Shown here: one piece after another, positions 1 to 7,266 of the stretch
How positions within the stretch are numbered: position 1 is the first letter of the stretch
Layout of the letters: the number at the start of each line of letters is the position of its first letter
Source: an uncultured Eubacteriales bacterium
GTDB lineage: Bacteria > Bacillota > Clostridia > Oscillospirales > Acutalibacteraceae
Reading direction: 5' to 3'
DNA: 21,457 nucleotides
NCBI GenBank assembly: GCA_934446475.1
Contig: CAKSEH010000019.1
Coordinates: 1 to 21,457, forward strand
Notes under the pieces: model-generated
The model's database searches: none
What the model was told of the DNA's origin: nothing
What the model saw: the letters and a program-made list of their open reading frames with translations, nothing else
Translations under genes and position numbers: made by a program

Positions 1-67
1 GACAGTCCCCCGGACTGTCATTCACTACCGTTCGGCCGCCTTCGGCTACCCTTTACACAAGGGAGCC
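1..67. repeat. Right end of a MITE-like palindromic element (cut by window edge)
   Basis: This is the right-hand end of the element family seen complete at 5028-5386. It holds a perfect hairpin (GACAGTCC / GGACTGTC) and ends in AAGGGAGCC. Bases 1-90 are identical to 5320-5409, so identity runs 23 bases beyond the terminal GGGAGCC. The left part lies outside the window. No coding sequence is present. Confidence 0.75.
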
Positions 68-123
68 GTTATATTCAATGAAGTTTTACTGTTAAAACAA
101 AGTAAAAACCGCAATACGAAAAA
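68..123 (-). repeat. Degenerate reversed copy of the 80-base hairpin unit
   Basis: Read on the minus strand, this stretch follows the gyrA terminator T-run and resembles the start of the 80-base unit found at gyrB, dnaN and the window's right end. It begins with T-run, CGTATTGCGG, CTTTGTTTTA and an AAAACTTCA segment, and it runs directly into the MITE-like element. The match is weak and judged by eye only. Confidence 0.35.
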
Positions 124-170
124 GCGCTCCCCGAAACGATTAAAAAGGTCGTTTTCGGGGAGCATTTTTA
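119..170 (-). terminator. Rho-independent terminator of gyrBA
   Basis: The arms at 126-139 and 149-163 form a 14-base-pair stem (GCTCCCCGAAACGA type) with one bulged base and a 9-base loop. On the minus strand it is followed by a short T-run (119-123). It starts about 20 bases after the gyrA stop codon. A T-rich tract also follows on the plus side, so it could work in both directions. Confidence 0.85.
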
Positions 171-183
171 AAAATTATTCCTA

Positions 184-2754
184 TTATTCCTGTATTTCCG
201 ATTCGTTATCGGCTTGGGATTCGGTCTGTGTTTCATTTTCGGGTTCGACTGTACCTGCGTCGGCGTCCGCAGCCTCGGGAGTGTCGTTAACCTCGCCTGC
301 GTCGTGCTCTGCCTTACCGACGGAAAGAATTTTCTCTCCCTCGGCAACACGCATTACTCTGACGCCCTTTGCCGGTCTTGCAAACTCGGAAATATCGCCT
401 GCGTAAATACGGATTATAATTCCGTTTGAAGCTATCATTATTATATCTTCATCATTCGTTACGGGCAGAACTGCGGCTACATCGCCGTATTTCTCGACCT
501 TATAATTGGTAAGACCTTTACCGCCTCTCGACTGTATTCTGTAGCAGGAAATATCGCTTATTCTGCCGTATCCCGTTTCGGTGACGGTCAAAAGCTTGGT
601 TTTATCGTCGCAAACCGCCATATCCACAACCGAGTCGGTCGGCTTCATATTTATCGCCTTAACGCCTCTTGCGGTTCTTCCCATTGAGCGTACGCTAAGC
701 TCGTTAAACTGAATTGCCATACCCTTTTTGGTTGCAACAAGCAGGTTATCTCCGCCCGAGGTCATTCTTACAAATCCGAGCTCATCGTCCTCGTCAAGCG
801 AGATTGCGATAATTCCGCTCTTTCTCGTATTCTTAAAGTCGGAAAGTTTGGTTCTCTTTATGATACCTTTTCGGGTTATCATACAAACAAATCTTTCCTC
901 TTCGTCCTCTGCGGTGCAGGGAAGTGTGACTGTTATTTTTTCGCCCGGCTGCAGCGGCAGAACATTGACTATATTCATACCTTTACCGGTTCTCGAACCC
1001 TCTGGTATCTCATAAGCTTTGATTCTGTAGACCCTGCCGAGATTTGAGAACATCATAACCCTGTCGTGCGACGAGCAGATGAACATATTTTCAACAACAT
1101 CGTCTTCCCTCGTTGTCATACCGGTTATTCCTCTGCCGCCTCGGTGCTGAACACTGTATGTATCGGAAGGCAGACGCTTAATATACCCGTTGACCGTTTT
1201 GGTTATGATGCATTCCTCTTTCGGAATAAGGTCCTCAATATCGACCTCTCCCGCAACATCGCTTATTTCGGTTCTGCGGTCATCGGAGAATTTATCCCTC
1301 AGATTAAGAGCTTCGGTCTTAACAATATCGAGTATTCTTGCGTGGCTTGCGAGAATTTCATCACATTCCTTAATGAAATCAAGTTTTTCCTTAAGCTCGT
1401 CCAGAATTTTTTGTTTTTCCATTCCGGCAAGTTTACCGAGCTGCATCTGAACGATAGCCGTTGTCTGGATATCGTCAAGCCCGAAACGGTCTGTCAAAGC
1501 CTGTTTACTTTCGGGTATGGTCTTACTGCCCCTGATTATCGCTATAACTTCGTCGATAAAATCAAGTGCTATCTTAAGACCTTCAAGTATATGCGCCCTT
1601 TCAGCCGCCTTTCTTCTGTCATATGCGGTTCTGCGGCGGATTATATCACACTGAAAGTCGATACAGTTCTGAAGCATTTCCTTAAGCGTCAGAACCTGCG
1701 GTTTTCCGTTTACTATAGCGAGAAGTATAGCGCCGAAAGTGGTCTGAAGAGAGGTATAAGAATATATCTTATTCAAAACTACCTGAGCATTGGCGTCCTT
1801 TTTAATATCAACGATTATTCTTATTCCGCCGTCTCTTTTTGAGGAATAGTCCACAACATCCTCAATACCCTCTATCTTCTTTTCCGCTGCAAGGTCGTAA
1901 ATATGTTTAACAAGGTCCTTTTTCCTTACTTTATAAGGAATTTCGGTTATAACTATGCGGAATTTTCCGTTTTTGACCTCTTCTATTTCTGCCTTACCTC
2001 TTACGGTTATCTTGCCTCTGCCCGTTGCATAAGCCGCTCTTATTCCGGCTCTGCCCATAATTGTGCCGCCCGTCGGGAAATCGGGACCCTTTATATACTG
2101 ACATATATCCTGAAGTTCGGCTTCGGGGTTATCTATAAGACAGCACATACCGTCTATAACCTCGCCTAAGTTATGCGGCGGTATTTCCGTCGCCATACCT
2201 ACGGCAATTCCCGAAGAACCGTTTACAAGCAACTGCGGAAATCTTACCGGCAGAACCTCGGGTTCTTTAAGGCGGTCGTCATAGTTAGGCATAAAGTCAA
2301 CGGTTTCTTTATCGATATCGTCGAGCATATGAAGCGACAGTCTGTTCATTCTCGATTCGGTATACCTGTATGCGGCGGCAGGATAACCGTCTATATTACC
2401 AAAGTTTCCGTGACCGTCTATAAGCGGATACCTGAGCGAGAAATCCTGAGCCATTCTTACCATTGCGTCGTAAACGCTGGCGTCGCCGTGAGGATGATAC
2501 CTACCGAGCACGGCGCCGACGGTATCTGCGCACTTTCTGTATGCCTTATCCGGAGAGAGGCCGTTTTCATACATTGTATAAAGTATTCTTCTGTGAACGG
2601 GTTTAAGACCGTCTCTCACATCCGGCAGCGCTCTTCCTACGAGCACCGACATCGAATACTGAAGCATACTTGTCCTTACTTCTTCTGTTATTTCTATCGG
2701 CTGAATGTTGGTTTCTTCATTACTCGGCCAATAAACATTCTCGTGTTTTGCCAT
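184..2754 (-). CDS. gyrA: DNA gyrase subunit A
   Basis: GyrA is the breakage-reunion subunit of DNA gyrase, which introduces negative supercoils as an A2B2 complex. The 856-residue protein has the N-terminal winged-helix/tower region, with the HPHGDASVYD segment (87-96) and the catalytic tyrosine in AAAYRYTESR (Tyr131). The C-terminal beta-pinwheel carries the gyrase-specific GyrA box QHRGGRG and a degenerate second box QSRGGKG, which separates it from ParC. The last 40 or so residues form an acidic, low-complexity tail. The ATG at 2754 is preceded by AAAGGAGAG. The gene lies 18 bases after gyrB, clearly in one operon, and ends at a strong terminator. At the position equivalent to E. coli Ser83 it has alanine (Ala92); the equivalent of Asp87 is kept (Asp96). 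Confidence 0.98.
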   Translation of the reverse strand: MAKHENVYWPSNEETNIQPIEITEEVRTSMLQYSMSVLVGRALPDVRDGLKPVHRRILYTMYENGLSPDKAYRKCADTVGAVLGRYHPHGDASVYDAMVRMAQDFSLRYPLIDGHGNFGNIDGYPAAAYRYTESRMNRLSLHMLDDIDKETVDFMPNYDDRLKEPEVLPVRFPQLLVNGSSGIAVGMATEIPPHNLGEVIDGMCCLIDNPEAELQDICQYIKGPDFPTGGTIMGRAGIRAAYATGRGKITVRGKAEIEEVKNGKFRIVITEIPYKVRKKDLVKHIYDLAAEKKIEGIEDVVDYSSKRDGGIRIIVDIKKDANAQVVLNKIYSYTSLQTTFGAILLAIVNGKPQVLTLKEMLQNCIDFQCDIIRRRTAYDRRKAAERAHILEGLKIALDFIDEVIAIIRGSKTIPESKQALTDRFGLDDIQTTAIVQMQLGKLAGMEKQKILDELKEKLDFIKECDEILASHARILDIVKTEALNLRDKFSDDRRTEISDVAGEVDIEDLIPKEECIITKTVNGYIKRLPSDTYSVQHRGGRGITGMTTREDDVVENMFICSSHDRVMMFSNLGRVYRIKAYEIPEGSRTGKGMNIVNVLPLQPGEKITVTLPCTAEDEEERFVCMITRKGIIKRTKLSDFKNTRKSGIIAISLDEDDELGFVRMTSGGDNLLVATKKGMAIQFNELSVRSMGRTARGVKAINMKPTDSVVDMAVCDDKTKLLTVTETGYGRISDISCYRIQSRGGKGLTNYKVEKYGDVAAVLPVTNDEDIIMIASNGIIIRIYAGDISEFARPAKGVRVMRVAEGEKILSVGKAEHDAGEVNDTPEAADADAGTVEPENETQTESQADNESEIQE

Positions 2755-2772
2755 TTTAACTCTCTCCTTTCA

Positions 2773-4716
2773 TCAAATATCAAGATCTGTCGCATAAATT
2801 GCGTTTTCTTCTATAAATCTTCTTCTCGGCTCAACCTCTTCACCCATAAGCATTGTAAATGTTTCGTCCGCAAGGGCGGCATCGGTCATAGTTACTCTGA
2901 GCATCGTTCTGTTTTCGGGGTCAAGCGTTGTCTCCCAAAGCTGTTCGGGGTTCATCTCACCGAGACCCTTATATCTCTGAACATCTGCATTTCCGCCGAG
3001 TTTTTCTATATACATAGCCTTTTCTTCCTCGGTAAATGCGTCGAAATGCTGTTTGCCCTTCATTATTCTGAAAAGCGGCGGCTGAGCTAAATATATATGC
3101 CCCGTTTCTATAAGTTCGGGCATATAGCGGAAGAAAAATGTTAAAAGCAGCGTTCTGATATGCGAACCGTCAACATCGGCATCCGCCATAATAACTATTT
3201 TATCGTATCTGAGCTTTGAAATATCAAAATGCTCCGCTATTCCCGTACCTAAGGCTACTATAACGGGGGTAAGCTTATCGTTTCCGTATACCTTATCCTC
3301 TCTCGCCTTTTCAACATTCAGCATTTTACCCCAAAGCGGAAGTATTGCCTGATATGTACTGTTTCTTCCCTCAACTGCGCTGCCGCCTGCCGAATCTCCC
3401 TCGACTATGAATATTTCGGTTTTAGTCGGGTCGTTTGATATGCAGTCGGTAAGCTTTTCCGGCATCCTTACCTTATTTCCTATTCCCGATTTTGAACGGG
3501 AAGCGTCTCTTGCTTTCTGTGCCGCCTCTCTTGCATTTGAAGAGGCTATTGCCTTATCAAGTATGATTTTCGCTTCCTGAGGATGGTCCTCAAGATATTC
3601 ATACATCTTTGTTCCGACGATATTATTGACAAGTGTTCCTATCGAGGTATTTCCGAGCTTTGCTTTGGTCTGTGATTCAAACTGAGCGTCGGTAAGCTTA
3701 ACGCTTACAACCGCTATAAGACCTTCGTTTATATCGTCACTCTTTAAGTTATTATCGGCATCCTTTAAAATTTTAAATGCCCTGGCGTATTTATTTATAA
3801 CCCTTGCAAGACTGTTCTTAAAAGCCGCCTCGTGAGTACCGCCGTCAACCGTGTGTATCGTATTTGCAAAGGACATTATCTTAGTATCATATCCCGTGCC
3901 CCAGATAAGCGCTATCTCCGCAATCGAATCGCCCGATTTTCCCGAAAGATATATAACATCGCTGTTAAGTCTGTCTTTCTTTGCTTTCTCAAGCAAAAAC
4001 TCAACATAAGAGCGTATTCCGCCCTCAAAACATAAATCATCTTCTCTGTCGGGTTCGTCTGCGTCCGAACGGGCATCCTTAAGAACTATCCTGACTCCCG
4101 CATTTAAAAATGCCTGTTCTCTGAGCCTTAAAAGGAGAGTGTTATAATCATATCTTGTTGTGTCGGTAAAAATTGTGGGGTCGGGCTTGAATGTAACCGT
4201 TGTACCGGTACTGTCGGTATCGCCTGTTATTTCAAGGTCATTTACTATATTACCCTTCTCGTAACGCTGCTTATATATATGCTTTCCGTCTCTTACTTCA
4301 ACTTCAAGCCAGCTCGAAAGCGCATTAACTACAGACGCACCCACTCCGTGCAGACCGCCCGATACCTTATATCCGCTGCCGCCGAACTTACCGCCTGCGT
4401 GCAGTATGGTGAAAACAACACTTACCGTCGGTATTCCTTTTTGCGGATGAATTCCTACCGGTATTCCTCTTCCGTTATCGGTTACCCTTATAATTCCGTC
4501 GTCTAAAAGCTCAACGAGTATCTTGTCACAATAACCCGCAAGTGCTTCGTCGATAGAGTTATCAACAATTTCATACACAAGGTGGTGGAGACCTCGCTCA
4601 CCGGTTGAACCTATGTACATTCCGGGGCGCTTTCTTACCGCCTCAAGTCCTTCAAGCACCTGTATCGAATTTTCGTCGTAATTTTCGGTTACGGGTGTAT
4701 TCAGGTTTTCACTCAT
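2773..4716 (-). CDS. gyrB: DNA gyrase subunit B
   Basis: GyrB is the ATPase subunit of DNA gyrase and partners GyrA. At 647 residues it has the short Gram-positive form, without the extra insert of proteobacterial GyrB. GHKL ATPase motifs are visible: VDNSIDEALAG (51-61), DNGRGIPV and GGLHGVGASVVNALS. The TOPRIM domain has EGDSAGGSAVEGR and the metal-binding MADADVDGSH. QRYKGLGEMNPEQLW lies near the C-terminus. The region usually written PLRGKILNVEKA reads PLWGKMLNVEKA here. The ATG at 4716 is preceded by AAAAGGAG, whose A-rich left edge is also the edge of the hairpin-repeat array at 4728-5026. The gene is followed at 18 bases by gyrA. It is separated from remB by about 1 kb of repeats, so it probably has its own promoter, which I could not pinpoint. 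Confidence 0.98.
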   Translation of the reverse strand: MSENLNTPVTENYDENSIQVLEGLEAVRKRPGMYIGSTGERGLHHLVYEIVDNSIDEALAGYCDKILVELLDDGIIRVTDNGRGIPVGIHPQKGIPTVSVVFTILHAGGKFGGSGYKVSGGLHGVGASVVNALSSWLEVEVRDGKHIYKQRYEKGNIVNDLEITGDTDSTGTTVTFKPDPTIFTDTTRYDYNTLLLRLREQAFLNAGVRIVLKDARSDADEPDREDDLCFEGGIRSYVEFLLEKAKKDRLNSDVIYLSGKSGDSIAEIALIWGTGYDTKIMSFANTIHTVDGGTHEAAFKNSLARVINKYARAFKILKDADNNLKSDDINEGLIAVVSVKLTDAQFESQTKAKLGNTSIGTLVNNIVGTKMYEYLEDHPQEAKIILDKAIASSNAREAAQKARDASRSKSGIGNKVRMPEKLTDCISNDPTKTEIFIVEGDSAGGSAVEGRNSTYQAILPLWGKMLNVEKAREDKVYGNDKLTPVIVALGTGIAEHFDISKLRYDKIVIMADADVDGSHIRTLLLTFFFRYMPELIETGHIYLAQPPLFRIMKGKQHFDAFTEEEKAMYIEKLGGNADVQRYKGLGEMNPEQLWETTLDPENRTMLRVTMTDAALADETFTMLMGEEVEPRRRFIEENAIYATDLDI

Positions 4717-4727
4717 TTCTCTTTCTC

Positions 4728-5026
4728 CTTTTTTTAATACGGGGAATTTAGCTTTGATTTACATTAAAGCTTTAATTCCCGGATATATGGTTTCATTAAA
4801 CTTGCATTTCTTTTTTTAATACGGGGAATATAACTTTGATTTATATTAAAGCTTTAATTCCCGGTTATATAGCTTGTTTAAATTTGTTGTTTTTTAATAC
4901 GGGAAATATAAGTATTTATTTTTATATTTAAATCCAATTTCCCGGATATATTGCTTGCTTAAATCTATGATTTTGTTAATATAGAAAATAAAACTTTGTT
5001 TTTATAATAAAGCTTTATTGCCTTTT
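4728..5026 (+). repeat. Array 1 of the ~80-base hairpin unit (4 copies) upstream of gyrB
   Basis: Four tandem copies have their GGG(G)AA motif at about 4741, 4823, 4901 and 4983, a period of 78-82 bases. Each unit begins with a T-run and AATACGGGGAAT, then has CTTT and AAAG segments, then AATTCCCGG and a TATATGG/TATATAGCTTG linker. In the first copy GGGAATT pairs with AATTCCC and AGCTTT with AAAGCT, giving an imperfect hairpin of about 13 pairs. On the gyrB strand the array ends directly at the gyrB Shine-Dalgarno. The fourth copy is degenerate and runs into the MITE-like element at 5028. Confidence 0.85.
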
Positions 5027-5027
5027 A

Positions 5028-5386
5028 GGCTCCCTTCTTTTTGTCGTAAGACAAAACAGAGGGGAGCTGTCAGCCGTATGGCTGACTGAGGGGTATTCTT
5101 TCCTCGTGAATTTATATTTATATTTTTTAACCTTTTCAAATTTCGTTTTTCTCGTTTGAAAATTATAAATAAAATGAAAAACGAACTGTTTTTAATATTA
5201 AAATTTTAATGTTTATTCTTAAAAATTTAAGTTTACTGCTTTAATTTTTTTAAAACAACCCCTCCGTCAAAGCTTCGCTTTGCCACCGTCTCACTGCGGT
5301 TCGGTCACCTCACGGCTCTGACAGTCCCCCGGACTGTCATTCACTACCGTTCGGCCGCCTTCGGCTACCCTTTACACAAGGGAGCC
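5028..5386. repeat. Complete MITE-like element, copy a (359 bases)
   Basis: The ends are the inverted repeats GGCTCCCTT (5028-5036) and AAGGGAGCC (5378-5386). Inside the left end are the palindromes GTCAGCCGTATGGCTGAC and CTGAGGGG; inside the right end are CCCCTC and the GACAGTCC/GGACTGTC hairpin. The middle is an AT-rich core without a reading frame. The core can be aligned by eye with the core of copy b (8810-9101). There is no transposase, so any movement would need help from elsewhere. The right 67 bases plus 23 flanking bases recur exactly at 1-90. Confidence 0.75.
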
Positions 5387-5436
5387 GTTATATTCAATGA
5401 AGTTTTACTATTAAAATAAAGCTTTTTTGTCTCTTT

Positions 5437-5585
5437 GGCTCCCTTCTTTCCATAGAGGGGAGCTGTCAGACGGATCGGCTGACTGAGGGGTATTTCTTCA
5501 TTATTTTTAATATTTAAAATTTCAAATTTAATCTTAAGTGTTTTTAATTTCGATTAAATTTTTTAAAATTTTTCCGTGTGAATTT
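5437..5585. repeat. Truncated MITE-like element, copy c (left end and part of core)
   Basis: It begins GGCTCCCTTCTTTCC, then AGAGGGGAGCTGTCAG, CGGCTGACTGAGGGGTATT and an AT-rich stretch like the cores of copies a and b. No AAGGGAGCC right end follows before the GC-rich island at 5591. It lies only 50 bases after copy a. The right border is uncertain. Confidence 0.6.
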
Positions 5586-5590
5586 TAAAT

Positions 5591-5673
5591 GGGAGCAACG
5601 CTCTGCTTTGCTTTCAATGAGCGGGGTTTGCGACTGATTGCAAGCCACGCAAATAAGCATTAGGTTATATTTT
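5591..5673. other. GC-rich hairpin island between repeats and remB
   Basis: This 80-base stretch stands out from the surrounding AT-rich DNA. It contains two possible stems: CGCTC/GAGCG (5599-5603 with 5619-5623) and TTTGCG/CGCAAA (5627-5632 with 5648-5653). It lies about 50 bases after the remB stop codon on the remB strand. It could be another dispersed palindromic repeat, an RNA element or the remB terminator region. I do not recognise it. Confidence 0.35.
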
Positions 5674-5721
5674 CAAGTCATCCCTGAACTTATTATTAAA
5701 AATCTAAAACAAGCAGCAATT

Positions 5722-5985
5722 TTAATTTCCGTTATTTAAGAAAATTCTGCCGGAAAGGGTCTGAGGTGAAAGCTGTGAAAGATAAACTCTGTTATCGCCT
5801 TTACCGTTTGAGCAAACCACAAAAGTTTTCGGAAGATCGGCGGCAATATTTAACACCTCGCCTTTTTTCTCGGCTTTACTTAAGTAATCCCTTGTCCTTT
5901 TGGAAACGGATGATGTGTCAAGGTCGAAAAATCCTATTATCTCACTATCGGTAACAATACTGTCAACACCTATGTTAACATACAC
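5722..5985 (-). CDS. remB: RemB/YaaB-like extracellular matrix regulator (DUF370 family)
   Basis: This 87-residue protein belongs by sequence and position to the RemA/RemB (DUF370) family. In Bacillus subtilis RemB sits between recF and gyrB exactly as here; its relative RemA is a DNA-binding activator of biofilm-matrix genes. Visible family features are the N-terminal MYVNIGVDSIVTDSEIIGFFDLD, split here as MYVNIG followed by the hydrophobic IIGFFDLD segment, and a C-terminal VYLSQLSPQTLSGR strand-turn-helix. The start is a GTG at 5985, chosen because GGAGGG lies 10 bases upstream inside the end of recF. The gene overlaps recF by 11 bases, so translation is probably coupled. The regulatory role is known for Bacillus and only inferred here. 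Confidence 0.85.
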   Translation of the reverse strand: MYVNIGVDSIVTDSEIIGFFDLDTSSVSKRTRDYLSKAEKKGEVLNIAADLPKTFVVCSNGKGDNRVYLSQLSPQTLSGRIFLNNGN

Positions 5986-7048
5986 TCAAATCAAGCCCTC
6001 CGTTTTTAATCCTTATAATTTTACCCTTATTTAAGTTTTCGGTATTTGAAGGGTCGCAGCAGGTTATAAACGACTGCCACCCTTTAATGTGATTTAAAAT
6101 ATAGCTCTGCCTTGAAACATCAAGTTCGCTCATAACATCGTCAAGCAGGCAAACGGGATATTCTCCGGTTATTTCTTTTGTAACCTGAGCCTGTGCAAAC
6201 TTAAGGGAAAGAGCAATACTTCTCTGCTGACCCTGAGAACCGAATGTCCGTGCGTCCGCCCCGTTTATTTCAAACCTTATATCGTCTCTGTGAGGACCCA
6301 CCGAGGTTATTCCCCGAACAGAGTCCTCTTTTCTTGAATTTCTGAGGTTTTCCCTTAAATTTTTTTCGCAGTTGATATCGTAAATTATAACTGTTTTTTC
6401 TTTTCCGGAAGAAATTCCGAAATAGATATCCGGAAAATAAAGTTTTAAAGTCTCAATATATTTTTTTCTGTATAAAACTATCTTTTCTCCGCTGTTTGCT
6501 ATTTCATCTTCGAAAACATCGAGCATAACCGAGAGCGTAGGGTCAAACTTAAGACCTTTTATAACCTTATTTCTCTGCATAACCGCTCTTTGATAGCTTT
6601 TCAGTATTTCTATATAAGAAGGATAAAGCTGACCTATCGCTATATCCGCAAACCTCCGCCTTACGGCAGGCGAATCCTTAACAAGAGAAAGATCGTCCGG
6701 CGAGAAGACCACCGCATAAAAGTTTCCCGCAAGCTTTGCGGGAGAACTTAACGCTTTTCCGTTTAAAAAAGCAACCTTTTTGTCGCCGAAAACTATTTCA
6801 GCCTCTCTTTTAACGCTTGCCGCCTCAAAAGTTATCCTGATGTTTGCCTTTTCTTCGCCTTTTTTTATAAACTCTTTTTCCTTATTTCCTCTGAAGCTCT
6901 TGGCTCCGCAAAAAAGCCATATTGCCTCAAGCAAATTAGTCTTACCCTGGGCATTTTCGCCGCATATAACGTTCATATCGTTATCCGCCGAAAGCTCAAG
7001 AAACTTTATATTTCTGAAATTTTCAACAGTTATGTTCAAAAGCTTCAT
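5975..7048 (-). CDS. recF: DNA replication/repair protein RecF
   Basis: RecF is an SMC/ABC-type ATPase that works with RecO and RecR to load RecA at single-strand gaps and stalled forks. The 357-residue length is usual for the family. Walker A is GENAQGKT (30-37), the ABC signature is GSQGQQRS (270-277), and Walker B is VCLLDDVMSELD (299-310). The phrase TSVGPHRDD (248-256) is typical of RecF. The ATG at 7048 overlaps the stop codon of the S4-domain gene by four bases (ATGA), which implies coupled translation; no strong Shine-Dalgarno is seen. Its 3' end carries the ribosome-binding site for remB. Confidence 0.97.
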   Translation of the reverse strand: MKLLNITVENFRNIKFLELSADNDMNVICGENAQGKTNLLEAIWLFCGAKSFRGNKEKEFIKKGEEKANIRITFEAASVKREAEIVFGDKKVAFLNGKALSSPAKLAGNFYAVVFSPDDLSLVKDSPAVRRRFADIAIGQLYPSYIEILKSYQRAVMQRNKVIKGLKFDPTLSVMLDVFEDEIANSGEKIVLYRKKYIETLKLYFPDIYFGISSGKEKTVIIYDINCEKNLRENLRNSRKEDSVRGITSVGPHRDDIRFEINGADARTFGSQGQQRSIALSLKFAQAQVTKEITGEYPVCLLDDVMSELDVSRQSYILNHIKGWQSFITCCDPSNTENLNKGKIIRIKNGGLDLSVC

Positions 7049-7266
7049 TTTTCGCTCTTAACCGTGAATTCAACGCCGTTATATTCGGCGCTGTCATTAT
7101 CTTTGAGCTTTTTTCCTCTTTGAAGACAAACCTCACCGTTAACCTTTACTTCTCCGTTTAAAACGGCAAGCTTTGCCTGTCCGCCGGTTGAAACAACGCC
7201 GGCAAGTTTAAGAGCGCTGTCAAGCTTTATATATTCTTCCTTTATTTTTATATCCATATTTCTCAC
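7045..7266 (-). CDS. yaaA: S4-domain RNA-binding protein (YaaA/RlbA-like)
   Basis: This is a small S4 RNA-binding-fold protein, the gene normally found between dnaN and recF in Firmicutes. Residues such as IKLDSALKLAGVVSTGG, EVKVNGE and RGKKL match the S4 pattern. In Bacillus the homologue has been linked to ribosome assembly, which I transfer only by similarity. The start is uncertain. A GTG at 7266 overlaps the dnaN stop by four bases (GTGA), the same coupling seen at the next junction. An ATG at 7257 would give a protein three residues shorter. Neither has a clear Shine-Dalgarno. I list the GTG because of the overlap pattern. Confidence 0.85.
   Translation of the reverse strand: MRNMDIKIKEEYIKLDSALKLAGVVSTGGQAKLAVLNGEVKVNGEVCLQRGKKLKDNDSAEYNGVEFTVKSEK

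Noticed and set aside
1066..1842. 258-codon open frame opposite gyrA
   Set aside because: It is the complement of conserved gyrA sequence, has no ribosome-binding site and no recognisable protein features. The same holds for 2173-3090 opposite gyrA/gyrB.
5766..5954. 62-codon plus-strand frame opposite remB
   Set aside because: It is antisense to the RemB-like gene, which has a family match, the right genomic position and a good ribosome-binding site.
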